Positions 52,052-60,470 of a stretch of 64,000 bases of DNA are shown here, one piece after another. The notes under the pieces were generated by a model that saw only the letters and a program-made list of their open reading frames with translations, had not been told where the DNA came from and did not search any database. Position 1 is the stretch's first letter. The number at the start of each line of letters is the position of its first letter. The DNA comes from VXOI01 sp965261945. Its GTDB lineage: Bacteria > Chloroflexota > Dehalococcoidia > Lucifugimonadales > UBA3495. The translations under genes were made by a program, and so were the position numbers. The stretch is from positions 2,356,001 to 2,420,000 of the forward strand of contig CBDHEF010000002.1 in assembly GCA_965261945.1 (NCBI GenBank), written 5' to 3'.

Positions 52052-52777
52052 TCAGGGCACATCCATGCGGGTCAACCGCCACACGGCCAGCCCGTAGAAC
52101 ACGGCGGTCACCAGCAGCGCGCCCACGATGGCCGCCGGAAACGCGATCACCCGGTCGCCGAAGACCTCGAAGGACGCGGAGTCCAGCCCGTGCATGATGG
52201 CCAGGGTGTAGCCCCGGACGCTGAGGTAGCCAACCCCGCTGATGAGCGAGCCGATAATGCCCTCCCAGATCAGGACATACAGCAGGGCCACCGCCAGCGC
52301 CCTGCCGGTCACCAGTCCGGTCCAGGTGAAGATGGCCGAGTAGGCGGCCACGCCCAAGAACAGGGCGACAGCCACCGACAGCGCGGCCCGGGCATCAAGG
52401 CCCAGTCCGATAAGAGACGTCGCCACTCCGCTGACGATGATTACCGGGCCGGAGATGGCCACGGCGGCCAGCAGCTTGGGCAGGACAATCTGCCAACGGG
52501 CCAGCGGCATCAGCGCCAGGTTGCCCAGCGTACCGTCCTCCAGCTCGTTGCCGAAGGCGGCCGTGCCCAGGGTCATGACGACGATGGGCAGGACTCCGGC
52601 GACCAGCAGCCCGCTCAGCATGACGTTTACGAAGTCGCCACGTCCGATTCCTTCTCTCCCGGCGGTCACGACGAGTATCACGGCCAGGGCGACGGGCAGG
52701 GCGGAAAGCAGCAGAATCAGGCCCAGCCGGACCGGCCCGGTCAACTGCCGGATGGAGAGCAGGAATATCTCCCTCAT
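52052..52777 (-). CDS. ABC-2 type transporter permease
   Basis: 241 residues with about six transmembrane helices (for example LGLILLLSALPVALAVILVV and VVMTLGTAAFGNELEDGTLG). The EDGTLGNLALMPL block before helix 3 resembles NosY/ABC-2 permeases. Last gene of a four-gene run: its start abuts the stop of an ATP-binding gene (52777/52778). Likely pairs with the ATPase at 52778. Substrate unknown. Confidence 0.85.
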   Translation of the reverse strand: MREIFLLSIRQLTGPVRLGLILLLSALPVALAVILVVTAGREGIGRGDFVNVMLSGLLVAGVLPIVVMTLGTAAFGNELEDGTLGNLALMPLARWQIVLPKLLAAVAISGPVIIVSGVATSLIGLGLDARAALSVAVALFLGVAAYSAIFTWTGLVTGRALAVALLYVLIWEGIIGSLISGVGYLSVRGYTLAIMHGLDSASFEVFGDRVIAFPAAIVGALLVTAVFYGLAVWRLTRMDVP

Positions 52778-53704
52778 CTAGCGCTCGACCACGTAGCCGA
52801 AGATGCTTTCCAGCGACTCGTCCAGCGGCTCAACCCGGAAGAGTCTCGCGCCCAACTCCCGGGCCAGGCGGGGGATTGCCTCCTGTAGCGCGCCGACGTT
52901 CCGGCTCAGGACGACCACATCGCTGTCCGGGCCGAGGTTCACCGAATCGACCTCTTCCAGGTTCACCAGGGCGGCGGCCAGCGGGCGGGGGGAATCGGTC
53001 ACGATCCGCACATGGTAAGCCTGCTCGTCCAGCTTCTCCCGGATGGCCCGTATGTCGCCGGAGGCGGCGAGCTTTCCGCTGACCAGCAGCACGATGCGGT
53101 CGGCCAGCAGTTCGACTTCCTCCAGGATATGGGATGACACCAGTACAGTGCGGCCCTGTTCGGCGAAGCGGACCATAGCGGCGTGAAACTCCAGGCGCTG
53201 CCGGGGATCGGTGCCGCTCAGTGGTTCGTCCAGTATCAGCGCCTCCGGGTCGTGCACCAGCGCCGCCGCCAGGCGCATCCGTTGGCGCATCCCGCGGGAG
53301 TAGCCGCCGAGGCGGCGGCGCTGCGCATCGGCCATCCCGACGATCTCCAGCGCCCGGTCCACCGCAGGGGCGACGGGGGACAGGCCGTGCATCTTCGCCG
53401 TAGATTCAAGGAACTGCCGCCCGGTGAGGAAGCCGTAGACTCCCTCGTTCTCGGTCATCACGCCGACCCGCCGGTACAGCTCGGGATTGTTCCGCGACGG
53501 CTCTCCGAGCACCGTTACCGAGCCTTCGGAGCAGGCTGCCAGCCCGGTAATCAGGTGCAGCAGCGTGGTCTTGCCCGCGCCGTTGGGGCCGAGCAGCCCG
53601 GTAATACCGGGGAATACCTGAACTGAGACGTCGTTCACCGCCACCACGTCGCCGTACCACTTGGAGACGTTGTCAACTTCGATCGCCGGCGCCGGCGCAC
53701 TCAA
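52778..53704 (-). CDS. ABC transporter ATP-binding protein
   Basis: 308 residues. Walker A GITGLLGPNGAGKTTLLHLI (about residues 33-52), Q-loop GVMTENEG (a Glu where the usual Gln would be), signature YSRGMRQRMRLAAALVHDP, Walker B ALILDEPLSGTD and H-loop VLVSSHILEEVE. The C-terminal region (LDEQAYHVRIVTDSPRPLAA) is an accessory domain as in NatA/CcmA-type exporters. Operon with 52052, 53701 and 54657; overlaps the upstream permease by 4 bases (ATGA). Confidence 0.92.
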   Translation of the reverse strand: MSAPAPAIEVDNVSKWYGDVVAVNDVSVQVFPGITGLLGPNGAGKTTLLHLITGLAACSEGSVTVLGEPSRNNPELYRRVGVMTENEGVYGFLTGRQFLESTAKMHGLSPVAPAVDRALEIVGMADAQRRRLGGYSRGMRQRMRLAAALVHDPEALILDEPLSGTDPRQRLEFHAAMVRFAEQGRTVLVSSHILEEVELLADRIVLLVSGKLAASGDIRAIREKLDEQAYHVRIVTDSPRPLAAALVNLEEVDSVNLGPDSDVVVLSRNVGALQEAIPRLARELGARLFRVEPLDESLESIFGYVVER

Positions 53705-54660
53705 GCGGCTATCCCCTCATAGCGTCTCCAGAGCAGGAACCCGAGGCCGCAGGTCAGCAGGGCGTACCAGAGCGCCGGCACAGGACGCGGGAGTTCGGTG
53801 GAGGCCCCGCCATCGCCGTTACCGGCGCCGGGGTCGGCCTTGCCGAATATGATGTCGTTGACCCTGGTGGGAGCCTCTCCCACGCTGACCAGCGACAGCC
53901 ACTTCGCCGCTCCGCCTGTGACTCGTTGCTCGCACTGGCCGGATCTGCCGGATTCGGTACAGGCGGTGAGCGCGCCGGAAACCGTGGCGCTGATGATGAA
54001 CAGCCCGATTACGAAGGCGGCGGCGTAGGCCCGCCGGTCGGTGAACGCTGACACCGCCAGCGGAGCCGTGGCCAGGAATACGGCAATCACCAGCCCCGCG
54101 CCCAGGATGCGCGGAATGTCCAGCCAGTTCGCGCGGAGGTACTCCGCGGGATCCGACGCTGACAGCACCAGCCCCAGCCAGAGCACCAGTTGTCCAGAGT
54201 AGACCAGGGCGATGGTCACCGTAAACAGCGCCAGCCAGCGAGCGACAACGTAGTCGGTGGGCGTGATCGGGCGAACCAGGTAGAGGTGAATGACGCCATC
54301 ACGACGGTCAGGACAAAGCAGTTCCGGCCCGATGATGGCGGCGAACAGGAAAAGCACCAGCGAAACCAGTTCATAGTAGTCGGCATGAGTGGGCAGAGCG
54401 TCGGCCAGGGGCTCCAACAGCGACGCGATCACCGCCATGATGACTGCGGGCGCCATCGCCGCGCCGAACATCAGAATGGCCAGCGCCTTTGCCATCGTAC
54501 CCCGGCCGATGCCCAGTGTCGTGCGCAGCCCGTTGACATATATCGCCCGGCGGGCTCTCGCCCTCCCTTCCCGGAGACCCTCGTAGCGCCGGTAGCCAAG
54601 ATCGAAGACCTCGGCGCCGGTCTGTCGGCCCGTTTGAGGGGACATCGGGGGACCGGTCAT
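53701..54660 (-). CDS. ABC-2 type transporter permease
   Basis: 319 residues. N-terminal cytoplasmic segment with VFDLGYRRYEGLREGRARAR, then about six transmembrane helices (for example ILMFGAAMAPAVIMAVIASL and YELVSLVLFLFAAIIGPELL). GPELLCPDRRDGVIHLYLVR resembles the conserved loop between helices 2 and 3 of ABC-2 exporters. A Cys-pair loop (ACTESGRSGQCEQ) outside the membrane could form a disulphide. It overlaps both neighbours by 4 bases, so equimolar production with the ATPases is expected. Confidence 0.85.
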   Translation of the reverse strand: MTGPPMSPQTGRQTGAEVFDLGYRRYEGLREGRARARRAIYVNGLRTTLGIGRGTMAKALAILMFGAAMAPAVIMAVIASLLEPLADALPTHADYYELVSLVLFLFAAIIGPELLCPDRRDGVIHLYLVRPITPTDYVVARWLALFTVTIALVYSGQLVLWLGLVLSASDPAEYLRANWLDIPRILGAGLVIAVFLATAPLAVSAFTDRRAYAAAFVIGLFIISATVSGALTACTESGRSGQCEQRVTGGAAKWLSLVSVGEAPTRVNDIIFGKADPGAGNGDGGASTELPRPVPALWYALLTCGLGFLLWRRYEGIAA

Positions 54661-55556
54661 CGGGCCGCCTGGAAGATTTCGGCGAGCTGGCGGCGGCGCG
54701 GACTCATCCGGCGCAGGCGCGCGCCCGTTTCCGCCACCGCGTCCCGAATGTCGTCGTACTGGTCTTCGGACTGGACTACCACTGTTATGGACGGCCCTTC
54801 GAGAGTCGCGTTTATTCCCCTGGCGGCCAGCGCGGTGGCGACTTCCTCCCGCTTGTCATCAACGTCGAGGACGATAACCTCGGTATCGGCGGTGAACCCA
54901 GCCACCGTACCTTGCTCGGTAACCTTGCCGCCCTCCAGGACGATGATGCGGTCGCAGGTGGTTTCGACATCGTTCATCAGGTGCGAGGAGAGGATGATGC
55001 TGATGCCGAACTCCCGCCCGGTGCGGCGCACCAGCCGCAGCATATCCTCGCGTCCGGCGGGGTCGAGGCCGGCAGTCGGCTCATCCAGCAACACCAGGGC
55101 CGGGTCGTGGACCAGGGCCTGGCCCAGCTTTACCCGCTGCTTCATTCCTGTGGAATACTGCCCGATGGGGCGGTAACGCTCCTCTTCCAAGCCAACGTGC
55201 CGGAGGATGTCGGCGGCGCGGGTGCGGGCCTGGGCCGGGGGGAGGCCGGACACCTGGGCCATGTGAGACAGAAATTCGGCGGCGCTGGCCGCCGGGGGCA
55301 GGCAGTCGTGCTCCGGCATATAGCCCAACCGCTCCCGCACCTCCGGCGAGTCGTAGGGCCGCCTCCCCATGACCTCCGCGGAGCCGGACGTGGGCCGAAT
55401 CAGCCCCAGCGACAGCTTGATGGCGGTGCTCTTTCCCGCCCCGTTGGGCCCCAGCAGCCCGGTGATACCCTCGCCGACCTCAAAGTCCACGGAGTCCAGG
55501 GCAAGGATGGACCCGTACCGCTTGGTAAGGGATTTCGCTTCAAGAAGGGAAGTCAT
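54657..55556 (-). CDS. ABC transporter ATP-binding protein, first gene of a double ABC operon
   Basis: 299 residues from ATG 55556 (MTSLLEAKSLTKRYGSILAL). Walker A GITGLLGPNGAGKSTAIKLS, Q-loop LGYMPEHD (again Glu in place of Gln), signature YSTGMKQRVKLGQALVHDP, Walker B LVLLDEPTAGLDP and H-loop IILSSHLMNDVE. No Shine-Dalgarno precedes this ATG; TATAGT ends 7 bases before it, which would suit a leaderless message. The in-frame upstream start at 55613 is less likely. Resembles drug/lipid export ATPases. Confidence 0.92.
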   Translation of the reverse strand: MTSLLEAKSLTKRYGSILALDSVDFEVGEGITGLLGPNGAGKSTAIKLSLGLIRPTSGSAEVMGRRPYDSPEVRERLGYMPEHDCLPPAASAAEFLSHMAQVSGLPPAQARTRAADILRHVGLEEERYRPIGQYSTGMKQRVKLGQALVHDPALVLLDEPTAGLDPAGREDMLRLVRRTGREFGISIILSSHLMNDVETTCDRIIVLEGGKVTEQGTVAGFTADTEVIVLDVDDKREEVATALAARGINATLEGPSITVVVQSEDQYDDIRDAVAETGARLRRMSPRRRQLAEIFQAAR

Positions 55557-55625
55557 TGATTCTACTATACGGCCTGAGTCCGATTCCCGCCACCGCGCGG
55601 CGTCCGAAGGCATGGGTTTTCGATA

Positions 55626-55670
55626 GTTCCCTCTCCCTCAACGGAGAGGATTAGGGTGGGGGCGTCCCCG
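55626..55670. repeat. Dispersed palindrome with tail
   Basis: GTTCCCTCTCCCTCAACGGA, GAGGATTAGGGTGGGGGCGT. It is between pgpA and the ABC operon. Confidence 0.85.
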
Positions 55671-55687
55671 CTGGCGAGGTTCCCCTG

Positions 55688-56155
55688 TCAGAACAGCCGG
55701 TAGGCCAGGTTCAGCGCCGCCGCCCCGATGACGCCCGCGGCCACGTCGTCGGCCATGATGCCAAAGCCGCCGGGGAGTCGCTCGAAGCGGCGGATGGGCC
55801 ACGGCTTCAGGATGTCGAGGACGCGGAAAAGCAGGAAGGCGGCGGCCAGCCAGGGCAGAGTCTTGGGCAGGAAAAGGCAGGTAATCCAGACCCCCGCCAC
55901 CTCGTCCCACACCGCCCGCTTGGGGTCGAGGTCGTCAGCCCGTATCAGGCTGCCGCAGGCCCACGGCCCGATGACCAGCGACGCCGCGACCAGGATCAGG
56001 AAGGCCGGAGAATCGCCATCCATCGGGAGCGGAGCGTAAATTGCCACCGCTACCAGGCTGGCCAGCGTGGCCGGCGCCACGGGGAAAAGCCCCACTCCCA
56101 GCGCCGTTCCGAACAGCCAGCCTGCGCCGGAGGTTAGTCTCCTCACTGAATGCAA
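55688..56155 (-). CDS. pgpA: Phosphatidylglycerophosphatase A
   Basis: 155 residues from TTG 56155. GAGWLFGTALGVGLFPVAPA, then AVWDEVAGVWITCLFLP, FRVLDILKPWPIRRFERLPG and GFGIMADDVAAGVIGAA contain the family Asp/Glu pairs used for metal binding; four membrane helices. It removes phosphate from phosphatidylglycerophosphate in phospholipid synthesis. Downstream of nfo and a zincin gene with small gaps (5 and 13 bases), so a three-gene operon is likely. Confidence 0.93.
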   Translation of the reverse strand: MHSVRRLTSGAGWLFGTALGVGLFPVAPATLASLVAVAIYAPLPMDGDSPAFLILVAASLVIGPWACGSLIRADDLDPKRAVWDEVAGVWITCLFLPKTLPWLAAAFLLFRVLDILKPWPIRRFERLPGGFGIMADDVAAGVIGAAALNLAYRLF

Positions 56156-56168
56156 CCCATAGGCGGCA

Positions 56169-56528
56169 TCAGCCGTAGCCCAGCCGGTGCAGGTCTTCCT
56201 CGGTCATGCCGAGGTAGTGGCCGATTTCGTGCCAGAGGGTGATGCGGATTTCGTTGGCGGCTTCGGCCCGCGATTCGCAGGCCCGCAGGATGGGCTGGCG
56301 GTAGATAACGATGCGGTCGGGCAACGCCGGGCCGATGCTGTCGCGCTCGGTGAGGGGCCAGCCGTGGTAGAGGCCGAACAGCGTGTCGTGCTCGCCCAGC
56401 AGTTCCGCCTCGTCGGGGCCGGGCCACTCCTCGACCACGATGTCCACGTTCTCCAGCCGCCGGAGCAGGCCGCCGGGCAATTGAGAGTAGGCGCGGCGCA
56501 CCAGCCGCACGAACTCCCGGTGGGTCAT
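56169..56528 (-). CDS. Metallopeptidase family protein (zincin, HExxH)
   Basis: 119 residues from ATG 56528. MTHREFVRLVRRAYSQLPG at the start, IVVEEWPGPDE and ITLWHEIGHYLGMTEEDLHR with the HExxH zinc motif, followed by a downstream Glu/His. This is the small possible metallopeptidase family (PF06262 type) widespread in Actinobacteria and Chloroflexota. Biological substrate unknown. It starts 5 bases after nfo ends. Confidence 0.88.
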   Translation of the reverse strand: MTHREFVRLVRRAYSQLPGGLLRRLENVDIVVEEWPGPDEAELLGEHDTLFGLYHGWPLTERDSIGPALPDRIVIYRQPILRACESRAEAANEIRITLWHEIGHYLGMTEEDLHRLGYG

Positions 56529-56533
56529 GCGTA

Positions 56534-57391
56534 TCACGGGGCGGCGCCCACCCGGCGACGGATTTCCTTCAGCAGGTCGACGTTCCGCTGGTCGGGTCCC
56601 TTGCCCTCGAAGCCGGGAACTTCCAGCAGGAAGGGCACGTCGCGGAAGGCCGGATGGCCCATGAACACGGCAAAACCGTCCTCGCCGATAAAGCCCTCGC
56701 CGATGTTTTCGTGGCGGTCCACCCCGGAGCCGCACACCCGCTTCGAGTCGTTGGCGTGGATGGCAACCACGTTGGCCGCACCCGGGCCGGCGTCCAGTTG
56801 GGCCAGCATATCTTCGATGCCCTCGCCGGTGGTCAGGTCGTATCCGGCGGCGAAGCTGTGCTGAGTATCGAGGCATACCTTGAGCCGCTCGTCGTCCACC
56901 GCGTCGAGGATTGCGCCCAGTTCCTCAAAGCGGGCGCCGATATGCTTGCCCATGCCCGCCATGTTTTCCACCGCCAGGCAGGGGCCGTCGGGGGCGCCGT
57001 CCAGCGCGCGGCGGATGGCCCCGGCCACCTGGGGCAGCACAGCCTCGAAGCCTGCCCCGCCGTGGCTGCCGGGGTGGAATATGAGACCCTCGGCGCCCAA
57101 CCGTCCGGCCAGCCGAAGGTGGGCGGACAGCGATTCGACGCCCTTGTCCAGCGCGTCGGCCTTGCCGGCGCCGAGGTTGACCAGGTATATGGCGTGCAGG
57201 AAAACCGGCCCCATGCCGGCGTCGGCCATGTTCTGCCGGAAAGCCTCAATCTCAGCGTCGGGTATCTCCCGGAAGGCCCACGACTGAGGCGACGAGCCAA
57301 AAATCTGCAACGCCTCGCAACCGATCTCCTGCCCGCGCCCCACCGCCTTGCTGATGCCCCCGGCCGTAGAAACGTGCGCCCCTATCTTCAA
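56534..57391 (-). CDS. nfo: Endonuclease IV
   Basis: 285 residues. MKIGAHVSTAGGISKAVGR at the start, ALQIFGSSPQSWAF, HPGSHGGAGFEAVLPQVAG (His, metal), VCLDTQHSFAAGYDLTT, VVAIHANDSKRVCGSGVDRH and ENIGEGFIGEDGF cover the three-zinc site of AP endonuclease family 2; PFLLEVPGFEGKGPDQRNVD holds the last Glu. It cuts DNA at abasic sites and removes 3' blocks in base excision repair. Start of the nfo-zincin-pgpA run. Confidence 0.95.
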   Translation of the reverse strand: MKIGAHVSTAGGISKAVGRGQEIGCEALQIFGSSPQSWAFREIPDAEIEAFRQNMADAGMGPVFLHAIYLVNLGAGKADALDKGVESLSAHLRLAGRLGAEGLIFHPGSHGGAGFEAVLPQVAGAIRRALDGAPDGPCLAVENMAGMGKHIGARFEELGAILDAVDDERLKVCLDTQHSFAAGYDLTTGEGIEDMLAQLDAGPGAANVVAIHANDSKRVCGSGVDRHENIGEGFIGEDGFAVFMGHPAFRDVPFLLEVPGFEGKGPDQRNVDLLKEIRRRVGAAP

Positions 57392-57467
57392 TTTCAGCTC
57401 CTTTCACCAAAACGTGAGCAAGTATTCGAATTCGCCCATCCCGTCGTTCCCGGTTCACCTGCCCCGT

Positions 57468-57497
57468 GATTCCCGCCTTCGCGGGATATGGCGAATC
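57468..57497. repeat. CCCGC...GCGGG palindrome, degraded relative of 29069 element
   Basis: GATTCCCGCCTTCGCGGGA lies between nfo and the zinc alcohol dehydrogenase and matches the half-element at 29069. Confidence 0.65.
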
Positions 57498-57589
57498 ACC
57501 GTAATGCCCCGTCATGCAATCTCAGAGCAGTAGAATTATACGGGAAGGGCTGTTGGCGTAGCATGGCTGACGGCATACAATGTCGGGCA

Positions 57590-58651
57590 ATGCGCGCGCT
57601 GATGTTGGATAGTCCGGGAACGCCGCCCCGCCTGTCGGTGGGGGAGTTGCCCGCGCCGCGCCCCGGAGCAGGGGAGGCCCTGGTGCGGGTGGCGGCCTGC
57701 GGGTTCTGCCATCACGACCGGCTGGTCATGGCGGGGACGCTGCGGCGCGGCGTCCGCTCCGGCGTGGTGCTGGGACACGAAATCGCCGGCGTGGTGGAGG
57801 AACTGGGCGACGGCGTTACGCGCGTCCGCCCCGGCGACCGGGTGGTGTCGCTTCTGACCAATGCCTGCGGCGAGTGTGACCGCTGCCGGGCCGGGCGGGA
57901 GCACCGTTGCCGCAACGGCGAGGGCATCGGCCACGGGCGCAACGGCGGATTCGCCGAGTTCGTGGCGGTCTCGCAACACAGCCTCGTCGCGCTGCCCGAT
58001 GGTCTGGACCTGACGGCTGCGTCGCTGCTGGCCTGCCCGGCCGGGGTGGCGTTGCAGGCGCTGTCGGCGGTGGAAGTGTCGGCTGGGGAGACGGTGGTCG
58101 TGACCGGCGCGGGAGGCGGACTGGGCATCCACGCGCTACAACTCGCGGCATCGCGGGGCGCGCGGACAATGGCGGTCACGTCAACATCGGGCAAGGCCGG
58201 GGCGCTGGCGCACTACGGGGCCGACGAGGTTATCGAGACGGGAGGGCCGGATTCGGGGCTGGACTTTTCTGAGGTGGTGACGGCGCTCACCGGCGACGAG
58301 GGGGCCGACGTGGTCATCGACACCGTGGGCGCCCCGACCATACGCTCTTCGGTGCGCTGCCTGGCCCAGTACGGGAGGCTGGCGCTGCTGGGAGAAGTCG
58401 GCGGCGAGGGAAGCCTGCGCGGCCTCATCCCGGAGATAGTGTTCCGCGACGCCCGGCTCACCGGAGTCTCCGGCGTTTCCCGCGCGACGCTGGAGCAGGC
58501 CGTCGCACTGGCGGCGGAAGGCAGCCTGACCCCGGTGCTGCAACAGGTGATGCCGCTGGAGGAGGCGGGGAGGGCCTGCGAACTGCTGTCGAACCGCGCC
58601 GTGCTGGGCCGGGTGGCGCTTGCGCCGCAGACCCGGCAGGGTGTTCGCTAA
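57590..58651 (+). CDS. Zinc-dependent alcohol dehydrogenase family protein
   Basis: 353 residues from ATG 57590 (MRALMLDSPGTPPRLSVGEL); ATG 57563 is an in-frame alternative and neither has a strong ribosome binding site. Catalytic zinc ligands: Cys in AACGFCHHDRLVMAG and His-Glu in VLGHEIAGVVEELG. Structural zinc lobe: NACGECDRCRAGREHRCRN. NADP/NAD-binding loop VVVTGAGGGLGIHALQLAAS. The nearest resemblance is to alcohol/quinone-type MDR enzymes. Substrate unknown. A TAGAATTATAC stretch near 57530 could be its -10 region. Confidence 0.9.
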   Translation: MRALMLDSPGTPPRLSVGELPAPRPGAGEALVRVAACGFCHHDRLVMAGTLRRGVRSGVVLGHEIAGVVEELGDGVTRVRPGDRVVSLLTNACGECDRCRAGREHRCRNGEGIGHGRNGGFAEFVAVSQHSLVALPDGLDLTAASLLACPAGVALQALSAVEVSAGETVVVTGAGGGLGIHALQLAASRGARTMAVTSTSGKAGALAHYGADEVIETGGPDSGLDFSEVVTALTGDEGADVVIDTVGAPTIRSSVRCLAQYGRLALLGEVGGEGSLRGLIPEIVFRDARLTGVSGVSRATLEQAVALAAEGSLTPVLQQVMPLEEAGRACELLSNRAVLGRVALAPQTRQGVR

Positions 58652-58685
58652 GAGTTGGCGCTCTGAATGCCTGGGTCTTTCAAAA

Positions 58686-58804
58686 GTTCCCCCCTCCCTC
58701 CGGGGCAGGGTCAGGGTGGGGGCGTCTCCCGCCGAATTCAAAGAGTCTATGGCTGTAATTTCACTCCCGCCCCAGCCTACCCTCGCAAGAAGGAAAGAGA
58801 ATTA
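58686..58804. repeat. Two dispersed repeat copies
   Basis: Copy one: TTCCCCCCTCCCTCCGGGGC with tail AGGGTCAGGGTGGGGGCGTC (58686-58731). Copy two: TTTCACTCCCGCCCCAGCCT with a degraded core (58757-58804). Confidence 0.65.
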
Positions 58805-58981
58805 AACGACCCTGCTCTGAACGCCCGCCACTGGGCTGGGCTTCTCTGCTTCGGCATCCGCGAATCCCAGATTGCAGGCTTCCGCGGCTACTGCCAAGTA
58901 GCCGTCATGAAATGCCTTCCCGCATAGTTTCGGGAAATCTCTGGCTAATTCTCTTGCCCGGTCTTCTTGTCGTTAGCCCAG

Positions 58982-59458
58982 TCAGCCATTGCCATTGTTT
59001 CCACCCGCACCGTTGGTGTTGCTGGCATCCGGCGGTCCAGGGGGTTTCCCTTCTTGAGAATCCGTATATCCCTCAAGATAACCCTCACGGCGCCCCTCCA
59101 GACGCGCCACCTGTACCTCGTTTTGCATCTCGTCCCGCGCTTCCTGACGCCACTTTTCCCTGCGCTTCTCAGAGGCATCTCTAATCAAGTCTGCGATTGA
59201 CATAGTCATCTCCTTGGCTTGAAGCAAGCCCCAGGCAATGAAGCCGGATGCGACGAAACTGGCGCCGATGCCCAAGGTGATGTTTCTTGCCACCTGCTTG
59301 GGCGGGGCGCCATTTGATAGTGAATCAAGCTCCATTAACGTCAGAGTGACAGCCCCAGTTAGTCCACCCATCAGGGTAAGTAGTTGAAACCACGGCCTGT
59401 CTTGGGGGGCGATTCCCCAGATTGCTTCACGGTAGCCGTCATCACTGATCTTCACCAT
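58982..59458 (-). CDS. Hypothetical membrane protein with coiled-coil tail
   Basis: 158 residues. Two transmembrane segments (LLTLMGGLTGAVTLTLMELD and ITLGIGASFVASGFIAWGLL) followed by a charged helical tail (ASEKRREKWRQEARDEMQNE, VARLEGRREGYLEGYTDSQE) and a Pro/Asn/Gly-rich end. The last part resembles Rpn/DUF-type R-E-G-x-x-E-G repeats. GC is lower than in its neighbours. TATAATGG overlaps the ATG, so the actual start may be slightly downstream. Function unknown. Downstream of secF but separated by only 34 bases. Confidence 0.65.
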   Translation of the reverse strand: MVKISDDGYREAIWGIAPQDRPWFQLLTLMGGLTGAVTLTLMELDSLSNGAPPKQVARNITLGIGASFVASGFIAWGLLQAKEMTMSIADLIRDASEKRREKWRQEARDEMQNEVQVARLEGRREGYLEGYTDSQEGKPPGPPDASNTNGAGGNNGNG

Positions 59459-59492
59459 TATACCAGCGCCACCGGCAGGAAAATCGCGTGGC

Positions 59493-60470
59493 TTACTTGC
59501 CGAACAGGCTCAGCAGCGAGGCGGCGGAGGCGGCGGGGCGTCCGAGGCGGCGGATCTCGCCCCGGTCCCACATCACCAGGAACTGGCTGGCTATGAAGAT
59601 GCTGCTGTACGTCCCAACGACGGCGCCGATGGCCAGCACCAGCAACAGTTCCCGGATGCTGGGGCCGCCGATGAGCAGCATGGCGATGAGCACGAACAGG
59701 GTGGTAAGGCTGGTGTTCAGCGAGCGGCCTATGGTCTCCATGATGCTGGTGTTTACCAACCCGCCCAGGTCCCGGTCGGGGTGTCGGGTGACGTTCTCGC
59801 GGATGCGGTCGAAGACAACTATGGTGTCGTTGACGCTGTACCCGGCGACAATGAGCAGGCCGACGATGAACATGGAGTTCACCTCGAACCCGATGACCCG
59901 CCCTAGGACGGAGAAGACGCCCAGGATGATCAGCATATCGTGGACCAGGGCCAACACGGCGCTCACCCCGTAGCGGTAGGACTTGGGCACCCGCCGGAAG
60001 GCGTACCAGACGAAGAGCAGGATGAACACCGACGCGGCGGCCAGGGCATAGAAGGCGATGTTCACCGTTTCCGACGCCACGATGGGGGAGACGCTCTCGA
60101 ACTCCACCAGGTCGCGGTTCAGCCCCAGCGTCTTCTCCAGGTCGCGCTCGATGATTTCCCGCTCCGAAAGCTCGTCGTCTACGGCTTCTTCCAACACGTT
60201 GGTGCGGATGAAGTAGTTGTTGATGCCAACCCGCTGCACCAGCGTCTCGGGGTGGCCCAATGCGGTCATTCGTTCCTGGATATCCGCTTCATCCACGTCG
60301 TCAATGAAGGTGACGTTGAAGACCGCGCCGCTGATGAAGTCGATGCCGGGGCGCAGGCCGGATTCCAGCGTCACCCAGCCGGGCGGCAGCAGCATGGACA
60401 GGATGCCCGGAATGATGATCAGGGCGGAGAACAGGAAGTACCAACTCCGCTTGCCAACGATGTCCAGCAC
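59493..60470 (-). CDS. secF: Protein translocase subunit SecF
   Basis: 325 residues from GTG 60470, whose first base is the last of the secD stop (TAGTG). Six membrane helices: the first (FLFSALIIIPGILSMLLPPG) is followed by the RPGIDFISGAVFNVTF periplasmic start, then the core VWYAFRRVPKSYRYGVSAVL, ALVHDMLIILGVFSVLGR, GYSVNDTIVVFDRIRENVTR and SLNTSLTTLFVLIAMLLIGG, all diagnostic for SecF. With SecD it uses the proton gradient to pull proteins out of the SecYEG channel. The start overlap makes coupled synthesis with SecD near certain. Confidence 0.96.
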   Translation of the reverse strand: MLDIVGKRSWYFLFSALIIIPGILSMLLPPGWVTLESGLRPGIDFISGAVFNVTFIDDVDEADIQERMTALGHPETLVQRVGINNYFIRTNVLEEAVDDELSEREIIERDLEKTLGLNRDLVEFESVSPIVASETVNIAFYALAAASVFILLFVWYAFRRVPKSYRYGVSAVLALVHDMLIILGVFSVLGRVIGFEVNSMFIVGLLIVAGYSVNDTIVVFDRIRENVTRHPDRDLGGLVNTSIMETIGRSLNTSLTTLFVLIAMLLIGGPSIRELLLVLAIGAVVGTYSSIFIASQFLVMWDRGEIRRLGRPAASAASLLSLFGK

